Below the pieces are notes generated by a model. It was not told the DNA's origin and made no database searches. It worked only from the letters and a program-made list of their open reading frames with translations. From Rhodovulum tesquicola (GTDB lineage Bacteria; Pseudomonadota; Alphaproteobacteria; Rhodobacterales; Rhodobacteraceae): a stretch of DNA of 64,000 nucleotides. A program made the translations under genes and the position numbers. Position 1 is the stretch's first letter. Each line of letters opens with the position of its first letter. Location of the stretch: positions 290,972 to 354,971 of the forward strand of contig NZ_JAMYDV010000001.1 in NCBI RefSeq assembly GCF_024128855.1. Direction: 5' to 3'. Positions 1 through 7,731 of the stretch are shown here, piece after piece.

Positions 1-732
1 CCGCGCGGCAAGGATCCGGTCGCGCAGCTCCGCGTCGGCCGGGCGCCATTTCTCCATGAACGTCTCGAAATCGGTCTCGTAGGTGTCGCGCCGACGGATC
101 ACCTCGATCCGCGTGTCGACATCCTTGGGCGAGACCACCTCGACCGACAGGCCGAAGCGGTCCAGCAATTGCGGGCGCAACTCGCCCTCCTCGGGGTTGC
201 CGGACCCGACGAGCACGAAGCGCGCCGGGTGCCGGATCGACAGCCCTTCCCGTTCCACCACGTTCTCGCCCGACTGGGCGACGTCAAGAAGCAGGTCGAC
301 GATATGATCCTCCAGCAGGTTCACCTCGTCGATATAGAGGTAGCCCCTGTTGGCCCGCGCCAGAAGGCCCGGCTCGAACGCCTTGATGCCCGAGGACAGC
401 GCCTTCTCGATGTCCAGCGCGCCCACGACCCGGTCCTCGGTCACGCCCAGCGGCAGGTCCACCACCGGCGTGGGCCGCGTCACGATCGCGGCCGAGGTCA
501 GATGCGCCCATTCCGGGCACTGATCGCGCGAGGGCGAATTCACCGGACAGCTTTCCACCGCCTGGATCGGCGGCAGAAGGGCTGCCAGCGCGCGGACGGC
601 GGTCGATTTGCCGGTGCCGCGGTCGCCGAACACAAGAACGCCGCCGATCCCCGGGTCGATTGCCGTGAGGATCATCGCCTGCTTCATCTCCTCCTGCCCG
701 ACGATGGCGGAGAAGGGAAAGGGTTGTCTCAT
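1..732 (-). CDS. bchI: Magnesium chelatase ATPase subunit I (partial, C-terminus cut by window edge)
   Basis: AAA+ ATPase subunit of magnesium chelatase. With BchD and BchH it inserts Mg2+ into protoporphyrin IX, the first committed step of bacteriochlorophyll synthesis, in the cytoplasm. The 244 visible residues carry the P-loop GDRGTGKS (36-43), a Walker B YLYIDEV (131-137) and the family stretch SGNPEEGELRPQLLDRFG. Roughly 90-100 C-terminal residues should lie beyond the left edge. The start MRQPFPFSAIVGQ overlaps the crtA stop as ATGA, so bchI is translationally coupled behind crtA, the arrangement of Rhodobacter photosynthesis gene clusters. Its control is likely that of crtA, through the PpsR-type box upstream of that gene. 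No internal defect is seen. Confidence 0.97.
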   Translation of the reverse strand, partial: MRQPFPFSAIVGQEEMKQAMILTAIDPGIGGVLVFGDRGTGKSTAVRALAALLPPIQAVESCPVNSPSRDQCPEWAHLTSAAIVTRPTPVVDLPLGVTEDRVVGALDIEKALSSGIKAFEPGLLARANRGYLYIDEVNLLEDHIVDLLLDVAQSGENVVEREGLSIRHPARFVLVGSGNPEEGELRPQLLDRFGLSVEVVSPKDVDTRIEVIRRRDTYETDFETFMEKWRPADAELRDRILAAR

Positions 733-1538
733 GCAGTCTCTTTCGATTTCCTGGGCGCCTTGGACTTGCCCGGCGCCGCCTTGTCCGTCGATGTCTCGGC
801 CTTGGGTTGGGCCTTGGTCTCGGGCGCCGGCTTCGGTGCATCCAGCCGCTTCAGCGGGCTCCCGCCTTCCCAACTACCCTCTTCTTCGAGGATGTTGAAG
901 CGCGCATACAGCTCTTCCTTGAACCAGTTGCCTTCACGGACATGCTGCACCGCGCGGCCATGCGGACAATCGCCATGGGCAAAGGATGTCATCTCGCGCT
1001 TGTCGTTCCACAGCGAGAAGGTCACCTGCTGCACCCAGGGCACCTCGGCCATGCCGATATGGAAGGCGCAGTTCGGGTGTTCGGCCACCAGCGACTGGAT
1101 CTGCGGCACCTCGGCCCAGAATTTCAGCGCGATGGGCAGCTTGACGGTGGCGCGCGTCAGCACCGCCATCTTGCCGTTTGCGTCGGGCTTTTCGGTGACC
1201 CGCAGCGGCTCGACGCCGGACCACAACCCCTTGGCCGAGATCGGCGTCAGGTAGATCGTGTAGGTCTCGCAGGAATGGCTGCGCAGCATGCGATGGGTGA
1301 TGCTTTCCTTCAGCCCCTTCTTCGCGGTCGCCATGTCCGGCCAGACGCACAGGATCGCGTTCACGTCGACATTGGGCTTGGGGTTGAAACCCGCGTCCGA
1401 ACCCGTGCCGAGCATCTTGAAAAATTCCAGCCCCGGCACATTCTTCAGCGCGAAGCGGCCGCGCGCCATCTGGCTGAGCGCCTCGAGTCGGGACGCCCAG
1501 TTGTTGTAACGGAAGAAGCTGATGGTGACGACTTGCAT
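729..1538 (-). CDS. crtA: Spheroidene monooxygenase CrtA
   Basis: Oxygen-dependent monooxygenase that turns spheroidene into spheroidenone, the last step of the purple-bacterial carotenoid path. The first part (MQVVTISFFRYNN, then KMLGTGSDAGFNPKPN) and the W-rich middle match the CrtA family from memory. The last 40 or so residues are a Lys/Ala/Pro-rich tail (KAPRKSKETA at the end) that looks disordered and is probably variable. The start has AAGGAG eight bases upstream. It is first in a crtA-bchI unit, ends in an ATGA overlap with bchI, and is divergent from crtI. Presence of crtA predicts keto-carotenoid pigment when the cells see oxygen. Confidence 0.95.
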   Translation of the reverse strand: MQVVTISFFRYNNWASRLEALSQMARGRFALKNVPGLEFFKMLGTGSDAGFNPKPNVDVNAILCVWPDMATAKKGLKESITHRMLRSHSCETYTIYLTPISAKGLWSGVEPLRVTEKPDANGKMAVLTRATVKLPIALKFWAEVPQIQSLVAEHPNCAFHIGMAEVPWVQQVTFSLWNDKREMTSFAHGDCPHGRAVQHVREGNWFKEELYARFNILEEEGSWEGGSPLKRLDAPKPAPETKAQPKAETSTDKAAPGKSKAPRKSKETA

Positions 1539-1558
1539 TGGCGATTCTCCTTCGCAGC

Positions 1559-1576
1559 TGTCGTTCGTCTATGTCA
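1559..1576. promoter_or_regulatory. Imperfect second PpsR/CrtJ-type half-pair
   Basis: TGT-N12-TCA, one base off the TGT-N12-ACA rule, 21 bases before the crtA start codon. PpsR boxes often come in pairs, and this one would cover the region from which crtA is transcribed. Alone it would not be convincing; it gains weight only from the perfect box about 60 bases away. Confidence 0.35.
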
Positions 1577-1632
1577 GTTCGAGGTGCGACCGAAAGGGAC
1601 ATGACGCACCCGGCGCGCATCCGGTAGAAGCA

Positions 1633-1661
1633 TTGTAAACTAAACTAGACAGGTTTAACCT
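1633..1661 (+). promoter_or_regulatory. Candidate crtI promoter
   Basis: TTGTAA, 17 bases, TAACCT. The -10 keeps the key T, A and final T. It ends seven bases before the crtI ATG and there is no Shine-Dalgarno in between, so the crtI message may be leaderless. The PpsR-type box lies over the -35 and spacer, where a repressor would block polymerase. Confidence 0.45.
1634..1651. promoter_or_regulatory. PpsR/CrtJ-type box between crtA and crtI
   Basis: A perfect TGT-N12-ACA element with an AT-rich centre in an otherwise GC-rich region, in the 129-base gap between divergent crtA and crtI. PpsR/CrtJ is the redox- and light-responsive repressor of bch and crt genes in Rhodobacter. The motif is short and would occur a few times by chance in this window, so the call rests on its position. 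Confidence 0.75.
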
Positions 1662-1667
1662 AGCGAC

Positions 1668-3236
1668 ATGATGACACGAGTTGATCCCGCCCTGGCGGAG
1701 GAAGCAGTCCGGGCCGCTGGTCCGCATGCGGTCGTGATCGGGGCGGGGCTTGGCGGTCTCGCCGCGGCCATGCGCCTTGGCGCCAAGGGCTATCGCGTCA
1801 CAGTGATCGACAAGCTCGACGTGCCCGGCGGGCGCGGCTCGGCGGTCTGGCAGGACGGCCATCGCTTCGACCTTGGCCCGACCATCGTGACGGTCCCGCA
1901 GATCTTCCGCTCGCTCTGGGAGGTTTGCGGGCGCGATTTCGACAAGGACGTCAAGCTGGTCCCGATGGATCCGTTCTACGAGATCGTCTTCCCCGACGGC
2001 GAACGATTCCGCGCGCAGCAGGATACCGACGGCATGCGCGCCGAGGTGGCCCGCCTGTCGCCCTCGGACCTGGCGGGCTATGACCAGTTCCTGAAGGACA
2101 GCGAGAAACGCTACTGGTTCGGCTTCGAGAATCTCGGCCGCAAACCGATGCACAAGTGGATGGACCTGGTGAAGGTGTTGCATATCTTCGGGATGCTGCG
2201 CGCCGACAAGTCGGTCTATGCCCATGCCGCCAGCCGGGTAAAGGACGAACGCCTGCGCATGGCGCTGTCCTTCCATCCGCTGTTCATCGGCGGCGATCCG
2301 TTCAACGTGACCTCGATGTATATCCTCGTCAGCTACCTCGAGAAGGAATTCGGGGTGCATTACGCGATGGGTGGCGTTGCCGCGATTGCCAAGGCCATGG
2401 CCGATGTGATCGAGGGGCAGGGCGGACTCATGCGCCTTGGCACCGAGGTGGACGAGATCCTTGTCGAACGGCAGCCTTACGCGCACAAGGTCACGGGCGT
2501 GCGCCTCGCCTCGGGCGAGGTGGTCAAGGCCGATATCGTGGTCTCGAACGCCGATTCGGGGTTCACCTACAACACGCTTCTCAGAAACCACCGCCGCTGG
2601 CGCTGGACCGACGAATCGCTGGCGAAGAAACGCTGGTCGATGGGCCTGTTCGTCTGGTATTTCGGGACGAAGGGAACGCGGGGGATGTGGAAGGACGTGG
2701 GCCATCACACGGTTCTGAACGGCCCGCGCTACAAGGGCCTCGTCAAGGACATCTTCTTCCACCAGGAAAAGCTGTGCGATGACATGAGCCTTTACATCCA
2801 CCGGCCCAGCGTCACCGACCCCAGCGCCGCGCCCGAGGGCGACGACACCTTCTATGCGCTCTCGCCGGTGCCCAACCTGCATACCGACAGCCCCGTCGAC
2901 TGGAAGGCCAATGGCGAACGCTATCGCCAGGCGGTGCAGGATTTCATGGAAGACAAGCTGATGCCGGGACTGGGCAAGCATGTCTCCACCAGCCTGTTCT
3001 TCACGCCCGAGGATTTCCGCGACCGCTACCTCTCGCCCTATGGCGCGGGCTTCTCGCTGGAGCCGCGCATCTTCCAGAGCGCGAATTTCCGCCCCCACAA
3101 CATCTCGGAGGAGGTCGACGGCCTTTACATGGTCGGTGCCGGCACCCATCCCGGCGCGGGCCTGCCCAGCGTGATCACCTCGGCCGAGGTGATGGCCGGG
3201 CTGGTGCCGGACGCCGCCCCCGTGACGGCAGGCTGA
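1668..3236 (+). CDS. crtI: Phytoene desaturase CrtI
   Basis: FAD-dependent desaturase that converts phytoene to neurosporene or lycopene at the membrane. There are 522 residues, the usual length. The FAD dinucleotide motif GAGLGG is at 25-30, followed by a typical PGGRGSAV stretch, and the C-terminus has the carotenoid-oxidoreductase signature (GLYMVGAGTHPGAGLPSV, near 484-501). Two ATG codons lie in tandem; the first sits seven bases after a candidate -10, and neither has a Shine-Dalgarno. crtB follows after one base, so the two are one transcription unit. Likely repressed by PpsR through the box upstream. Confidence 0.97.
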   Translation: MMTRVDPALAEEAVRAAGPHAVVIGAGLGGLAAAMRLGAKGYRVTVIDKLDVPGGRGSAVWQDGHRFDLGPTIVTVPQIFRSLWEVCGRDFDKDVKLVPMDPFYEIVFPDGERFRAQQDTDGMRAEVARLSPSDLAGYDQFLKDSEKRYWFGFENLGRKPMHKWMDLVKVLHIFGMLRADKSVYAHAASRVKDERLRMALSFHPLFIGGDPFNVTSMYILVSYLEKEFGVHYAMGGVAAIAKAMADVIEGQGGLMRLGTEVDEILVERQPYAHKVTGVRLASGEVVKADIVVSNADSGFTYNTLLRNHRRWRWTDESLAKKRWSMGLFVWYFGTKGTRGMWKDVGHHTVLNGPRYKGLVKDIFFHQEKLCDDMSLYIHRPSVTDPSAAPEGDDTFYALSPVPNLHTDSPVDWKANGERYRQAVQDFMEDKLMPGLGKHVSTSLFFTPEDFRDRYLSPYGAGFSLEPRIFQSANFRPHNISEEVDGLYMVGAGTHPGAGLPSVITSAEVMAGLVPDAAPVTAG

Positions 3237-3237
3237 G

Positions 3238-4293
3238 ATGATCGACCCCGCGGATCTTGCGCATTGCGAAGCCTCGATCCGGACGGGTTCGTATTCCTTC
3301 CACGCCGCGTCCCGGCTCTTGCCCGACCGCGTGCGCAACCCTGCGCTCGCGCTCTATGCCTTTTGCCGGATGACCGACGATTCGGTGGACCTGACGCAGG
3401 ACAAGGCCGCCGCGGTGCTGACCCTGGGCGAACGGCTGGAGCTGATCTATCGCGGCACGCCGCGCAACGCGCCCGCCGACCGCGCCTTTGCCGCCGTGGT
3501 CGAGGAATTCCAGATGCCGCGCACCCTGCCCGAGGCGCTGCTGGAAGGCATGGCCTGGGACGCGATGGGCAAGCGCTATGCCACGCTGTCGGATGTCTAT
3601 GCCTATTCCGCGCGGGTGGCGGCGGCGGTCGGCGTGATGATGACGGTGCTGATGCGCGTGCGCTGCCCGCATGCGCTGGCGCGCGCCTGCGATCTGGGCG
3701 TCGCGATGCAGTTGTCGAACATCTCGCGCGATGTGGGCGAGGATGCGCGCGAGGGGCGCTTCTACCTGCCGACCGACTGGATGGACGAGTTCGGCGTCGA
3801 TCTGGATGCCTTCCTCGCCGATCCGCAGCCCATCAAGCCGATCCGCCGCATGGTCAAGCACCTGCTGTCCGACGCCACCCGGCTTTATTTCCGGTCCGAA
3901 CCCGGCGTGGCCGAATTGCCCTTCGCCTGTCGGCCCGGCATCTATGCCGCGCGCCACATCTATTGCGGCATCGGGCGCGAGATCGCGCGGGCGGATTACG
4001 ACAGCATCACCCGCCGCGCCTTTACCTCCAAGGGGCAGAAGATCGGCTGGCTGATCCTCTCCTCGATGCAGGCGGTGGCCGCCTCGGCCATGCCGCGCTC
4101 GGCGGTTCTGTATGGCAAGCCGCTTCCCGAATGCGCCTATCTCGTCGAGGCCGCAGCCGACCGCCTGCCCTCCGGCAACCCTTGGGGCGAGGGCCGCGCG
4201 GGCGAGGTCATCGCGGTGCTCGCCCAACTCAAGGCGCGCGAGGCAGCAAGGCACCGTGCCGCATTGGCCGAGGACCGAAAGCGCGCTATCTGA
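3238..4293 (+). CDS. crtB: Phytoene synthase CrtB
   Basis: Condenses two geranylgeranyl diphosphates to phytoene, the entry into carotenoid synthesis. Both Mg2+-binding aspartate motifs are present: DDSVD at 47-51 after YAFCRMT, and DVGED at 165-169 inside NISRDVGED. At 351 residues it has normal length. Its ATG lies one base after the crtI stop, so translation is probably coupled. No crtC, crtD, crtE or crtF follows in this window, so the other carotenoid genes must be elsewhere. Confidence 0.97.
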   Translation: MIDPADLAHCEASIRTGSYSFHAASRLLPDRVRNPALALYAFCRMTDDSVDLTQDKAAAVLTLGERLELIYRGTPRNAPADRAFAAVVEEFQMPRTLPEALLEGMAWDAMGKRYATLSDVYAYSARVAAAVGVMMTVLMRVRCPHALARACDLGVAMQLSNISRDVGEDAREGRFYLPTDWMDEFGVDLDAFLADPQPIKPIRRMVKHLLSDATRLYFRSEPGVAELPFACRPGIYAARHIYCGIGREIARADYDSITRRAFTSKGQKIGWLILSSMQAVAASAMPRSAVLYGKPLPECAYLVEAAADRLPSGNPWGEGRAGEVIAVLAQLKAREAARHRAALAEDRKRAI

Positions 4294-4298
4294 CACGC

Positions 4299-4784
4299 AT
4301 GATGATCGACTGGCCGCTCTTCGCCGTGTTCCTCGCAACCGCCTTCGCGGCGGGATCGACGGGCGCATTCTTTTCGCCGGGCCGCTGGTACGAGGCGCTG
4401 TCCAAACCCCCTTGGACGCCGCCCAACTGGCTGTTCCCGCTGGCCTGGTTCGTCCTCTACATCTCCATGGCCTATGCCGCGATGCGGATCGCGCTGTCGG
4501 GCCATCCGGAAATGGCCTTCGCACTGGCGATCTGGGGCCTGCAGATCGTGTTCAACACGCTCTGGTCGCCGATCTTCTTCGGCTTGCACCGCCTGTTCCC
4601 GGCGCTGATCGTGCTCTTCGGAATGTGGGCCTCGGTCCTGGCAATGGTCGTCGCCTTCTGGCGGATCGACCTCTTCGCCGGGCTTCTGGTCGCGCCCTAT
4701 CTGGTCTGGACAAGCGTCGCCTTCGCGCTGAATTTCTCGATCTGGCGGCGCAACCCGGATGCCGCGCAGATGGCCGGGGCGTGA
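4299..4784 (+). CDS. tspO: Tryptophan-rich sensory protein TspO/MBR family
   Basis: Small five-helix membrane protein of the translocator/peripheral benzodiazepine receptor family; in Rhodobacter it affects expression of pigment genes and binds porphyrins. The conserved PPWTPPNWLFPLAW stretch and the NTLWSPIFFG segment are plain, and the 161 residues match the family. The start is one of two tandem ATGs (MMIDWPLF). It lies five bases after crtB, the place it has in Rhodobacter clusters, where it was once called crtK. It is probably co-transcribed with crtIB. Confidence 0.93.
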   Translation: MMIDWPLFAVFLATAFAAGSTGAFFSPGRWYEALSKPPWTPPNWLFPLAWFVLYISMAYAAMRIALSGHPEMAFALAIWGLQIVFNTLWSPIFFGLHRLFPALIVLFGMWASVLAMVVAFWRIDLFAGLLVAPYLVWTSVAFALNFSIWRRNPDAAQMAGA

Positions 4785-4822
4785 CGGCGCCCGCCTGAAC
4801 GCTAACAAACGGGGCAGGGCGG

Positions 4823-5275
4823 ATGCGGATCGACTACGCCGAAATGGCCGCTCGGCTTGCCGCACTCACCGAGGGCGAAACCGATATCGTGGCGCTGATG
4901 GCCACCATGGCCTGCGAATTGCACCATGCCGATGACCGATTCGACTGGACCGGCTTCTACCGCCATGTCGGGAACGAAACGCTGAAGATCGGCCCCTACC
5001 AGGGCGGCCATGGCTGCCTGACGATCCCCTTCTCGCGCGGCGTCTGCGGGGCCGCGGCCCGCACCGGCCAGGTGCAGCTGGTGCCCGATGTCGACGCCTT
5101 TCCCGGCCATATCGCCTGCGCGGCGACGACGCGGTCGGAAATCGTGCTGCCCGTCTGGAACGCGCGTGGCGATCTTCTGGGCGTGCTCGACATCGACAGC
5201 AACCGGCCCGCCGCCTTCGATCAGGACGACGCCACGGGCCTTGCGGCGCTGCTGGCCCGGACCTTCGCCCGCTAA
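4823..5275 (+). CDS. msrC: Free methionine-R-sulfoxide reductase (GAF domain)
   Basis: Single GAF-domain enzyme that reduces free methionine-R-sulfoxide in the cytoplasm. The three cysteines of the family are at 65 (GCLTIPF), 75 (RGVCGAA) and 99 (HIACAA). The spacings of 10 and 24 equal those I recall for the E. coli enzyme, which supports catalysis and not mere ligand sensing. The end GVLDIDSNRPAAF is also typical. It lies 38 bases after tspO on the same strand and could be a distal gene of the crtIB unit, adding a repair step for oxidised methionine to a pigment operon that works under light and oxygen. Confidence 0.88.
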   Translation: MRIDYAEMAARLAALTEGETDIVALMATMACELHHADDRFDWTGFYRHVGNETLKIGPYQGGHGCLTIPFSRGVCGAAARTGQVQLVPDVDAFPGHIACAATTRSEIVLPVWNARGDLLGVLDIDSNRPAAFDQDDATGLAALLARTFAR

Positions 5276-5318
5276 GCCCGGTTGCACGGCGGGCCTGAAC
5301 CCGCTACCGCCCGGGCAT

Positions 5319-5966
5319 ATGAGCGAAGATTACGCCCCCCCCGATACCCCGCTCGAGGTGATCCACCTCGATCACGCGCTTCTTGTCGTGAACAAGCCGC
5401 ATGGCCTGTTGTCGGTGCCGGGCAAGGGCGCGCATCTGGCCGATTGCCTGCTCTCGCGCGTTCAGGCCGCCTTTCCCGACGCGCTCCTGGTCCACCGGCT
5501 GGACCGCGACACTTCGGGCGTGGTGATCTTTGCCCTGACGCCCCAGGCCCAGCGCCATCTCGGCCTGCAATTCGAGAAGCGGCAGACCAAGAAGACCTAT
5601 GTCGCGCGGCTCTGGGGCCTGCTCGAACCCAAGACCGGAACAGTCGATCTGCCGCTGATCGTCGACTGGCCGAACCGCCCGCTGCAGATGGTCGACCACG
5701 CGAATGGCAAGCAGGCGATCACCGACTGGCGCGTGCTGCGCCACGAGGGCGGAACGACCCGCGTGCGCCTGTTCCCCAGGACCGGGCGCAGCCACCAGCT
5801 TCGCGTCCACATGCGCGAGATCGGCCACCCGATCCTCGGCGATCCCTTCTATGCCGACGGTCCGGCGCGCGAGGCGCCAAGGATGATGCTGCATGCCGAG
5901 GAACTGCGCCTGCGCCATCCCGAGGGCGGACAGGGCATGGCGTTCCGCGCCGACTGCCCGTTCTGA
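5319..5966 (+). CDS. rluA: RluA-family pseudouridine synthase
   Basis: Makes pseudouridine in rRNA and/or tRNA. The catalytic-aspartate motif HRLDRDTSG is clear, as are NKPHGLLSVPGKG at the N-terminus and GRSHQLRVHM near the end. With 215 residues and no S4 domain it fits the short RluA subgroup (23S position 746 and tRNA position 32 in E. coli), more than RluC or RluD. The ATG was chosen because the upstream frame lacks family similarity. It is convergent with the aldehyde dehydrogenase gene. Confidence 0.85.
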   Translation: MSEDYAPPDTPLEVIHLDHALLVVNKPHGLLSVPGKGAHLADCLLSRVQAAFPDALLVHRLDRDTSGVVIFALTPQAQRHLGLQFEKRQTKKTYVARLWGLLEPKTGTVDLPLIVDWPNRPLQMVDHANGKQAITDWRVLRHEGGTTRVRLFPRTGRSHQLRVHMREIGHPILGDPFYADGPAREAPRMMLHAEELRLRHPEGGQGMAFRADCPF

Positions 5967-6004
5967 CCGGGCCGGCCCCGCGGGCCGGTGCTCCTGCGGC
6001 GGGC

Positions 6005-6057
6005 GGGTATTCCTGCCAGGAAGAAAACCCATGGGCTTCTTCTTGGTCCAAATACCC
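6005..6057. repeat. Rhodobacter-type intergenic palindrome at convergent gene ends
   Basis: An imperfect 53-base inverted repeat bounded by GGGTATT and AATACCC, with AAGAAAACCC facing GGGCTTCTTCTTGG in the middle. It fills the gap between convergent rluA and the aldehyde dehydrogenase and could serve as a two-way terminator. A related half (CTTCTTCTGGCGTCAAATAT) occurs after serB at 17.9 kb. I recall such elements as scattered through Rhodobacteraceae genomes. Confidence 0.6.
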
Positions 6058-6111
6058 GAACCGCGCCCGCAAGGGCGCCAACAAAAAAGGCGTGCGCCGC
6101 AGGCGCTCGAT

Positions 6112-7593
6112 TCAGCAGCAGTCGCAGCCGCCATGCCCGTGGGTATGGCAAGCGGCTTCCTCGTGCCAGCCGCTGACGGCCTTGACCTCGCAGAATTCCT
6201 CCAGCCCCCAGATGCCGCCCTCGCGTCCGTTGCCCGACCGTTTCACGCCGCCGAACGGACTGCCCACGCCGCGCGAGGCGCCGTTCATCTCGACCATGCC
6301 CGCGCGCAGGTGCCGGGCCAGCCGGTTGCAGCGCGCGCCGTCCTGGGACTGCACATAGTTGGTCAGCCCGTATTCGGTGTCATTGGCGATCGCGACCGCC
6401 TCCTCCTCGGTGTCGAAGGGGATGATCGACAGGACGGGGCCGAAGATCTCCTCGCGCGCGATGGTCATGGCGTCGGTCACATCGGCAAAGACCGTGGGCC
6501 GCACGAAATACCCCCGGTTGACGCCCTCGGGCCGTCCCGGCCCGCCCGCGACCAGCCGCGCGCCCTCGTCGATGCCGGTCTGGATCAGCGCCTGCACCTT
6601 GTCGAACTGCGCCGCGCTGACCAGCGGGCCGATATGGCGGCCCTCGCGGTCGGCCGGGCCGACCTCCATCGTTTCGGCGACGGCGCGGGCGGTTTCCACG
6701 GCCGCGTCATAGACCGCCCGCTCGACCAGCATCCGCGTCGGCGCGTTGCAGGACTGCCCGGTATTCTGGAAGCAATGCAGCACGCCGCGCTTTACCGCCG
6801 TGTCGTCGGCATCGGCAAAGATCAGGTTCGCGCCCTTGCCGCCCAGTTCCAGATGCACCCGCTTCAGCGTGTCGGCGGCGTTCTTCGAGATCGCGATGCC
6901 CGCCCGGGTCGAGCCGGTGAACGAGATCATGTCGATATCGGGATGGTCCGACAGCTGCGTGCCCACCCCCGGCCCGTCGCCGTTCACCAGGTTGAAGACA
7001 CCCGGCGGCACGCCCGCCTCATTCAGGATCTCGGCAAAGATTACCGCCGAGAGCGGCGCGATTTCCGACGGTTTCAGAACCATCGTGCAGCCCGTGGCCA
7101 GCGCCGGGATCACCTTGAGCGTGATCTGGTTCATCGGCCAGTTCCAGGGCGTGATCATGCCCACGACCCCCACCGGATCCATCAGGATGCGGTCGCCGGG
7201 CGCGTGCGATCCCAGCGGGCGGTCGAACTCGAACATGTCCAGCGCGTGGATGAAGCCCTTGATATGCCAGGCCCCCGCCCCGACCTGGCTGGTGCGGGCA
7301 AAGTCGATGGGGGCGCCCATCTCGCGGCTCATCGCCTGCGCCAGATCCTCGGCGCGCGCCTTGTAGAGCCTGAGGATGCGCGCCAGCAGATCGCAACGCT
7401 CGGCCTTGGACGTTGCGGCCCAGCCCGGCTGCGCGGCGCGGGCGGCGGCCACGGCGGCGTCGGTATCGGCCTGCCCGCCCAGCGAGATCACCGCGAACGG
7501 CTCCTCGGTCGAGGGGTCGATCACCTCGCATGGCTGGCCCGCCCGCGGCGCCACCCAGGCCCCGTCGATATAGAAATTCCTGCGTTCGATCAT
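6112..7593 (-). CDS. NAD(P)-dependent aldehyde dehydrogenase with Cys/His-rich tail
   Basis: Oxidises an aldehyde to its acid; the substrate cannot be read from sequence. 493 residues. The catalytic cysteine is in FQNTGQSCNAPTRM, the general-base glutamate in HLELGGKGANLIF, and the PWNWPMNQ cofactor segment is present. The start MIERRNFYIDGAW is preceded by GGAGGGGAAG, so an upstream in-frame ATG was not used. Unusual is the extreme C-terminus, CHTHGHGGCDCC, with four Cys and three His in twelve residues, which looks like a metal-binding tail. It follows pnp on the same strand but beyond a strong terminator, so it is probably its own unit. Confidence 0.88.
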   Translation of the reverse strand: MIERRNFYIDGAWVAPRAGQPCEVIDPSTEEPFAVISLGGQADTDAAVAAARAAQPGWAATSKAERCDLLARILRLYKARAEDLAQAMSREMGAPIDFARTSQVGAGAWHIKGFIHALDMFEFDRPLGSHAPGDRILMDPVGVVGMITPWNWPMNQITLKVIPALATGCTMVLKPSEIAPLSAVIFAEILNEAGVPPGVFNLVNGDGPGVGTQLSDHPDIDMISFTGSTRAGIAISKNAADTLKRVHLELGGKGANLIFADADDTAVKRGVLHCFQNTGQSCNAPTRMLVERAVYDAAVETARAVAETMEVGPADREGRHIGPLVSAAQFDKVQALIQTGIDEGARLVAGGPGRPEGVNRGYFVRPTVFADVTDAMTIAREEIFGPVLSIIPFDTEEEAVAIANDTEYGLTNYVQSQDGARCNRLARHLRAGMVEMNGASRGVGSPFGGVKRSGNGREGGIWGLEEFCEVKAVSGWHEEAACHTHGHGGCDCC

Positions 7594-7678
7594 GTCTTCC
7601 CCTCCGGCGCCTCCTTCCGGACCTTCTCCGGCCATCCGCCGGAAGGCAAGGGCATTTCCCCTTTGTCCATGGGCGCAC

Positions 7679-7707
7679 GAAAAAGGCCCCGGACATCCGG
7701 GGCCTTC
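7679..7707 (-). terminator. Rho-independent terminator after pnp
   Basis: Read on the minus strand: AAGGCCCCGG, a four-base loop, CCGGGGCCTT, then a T run. The perfect 10-bp stem begins 25 bases after the pnp stop. Confidence 0.9.
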
Positions 7708-7731
7708 CGTTTCGACAGCGGAAAGGGTCGA

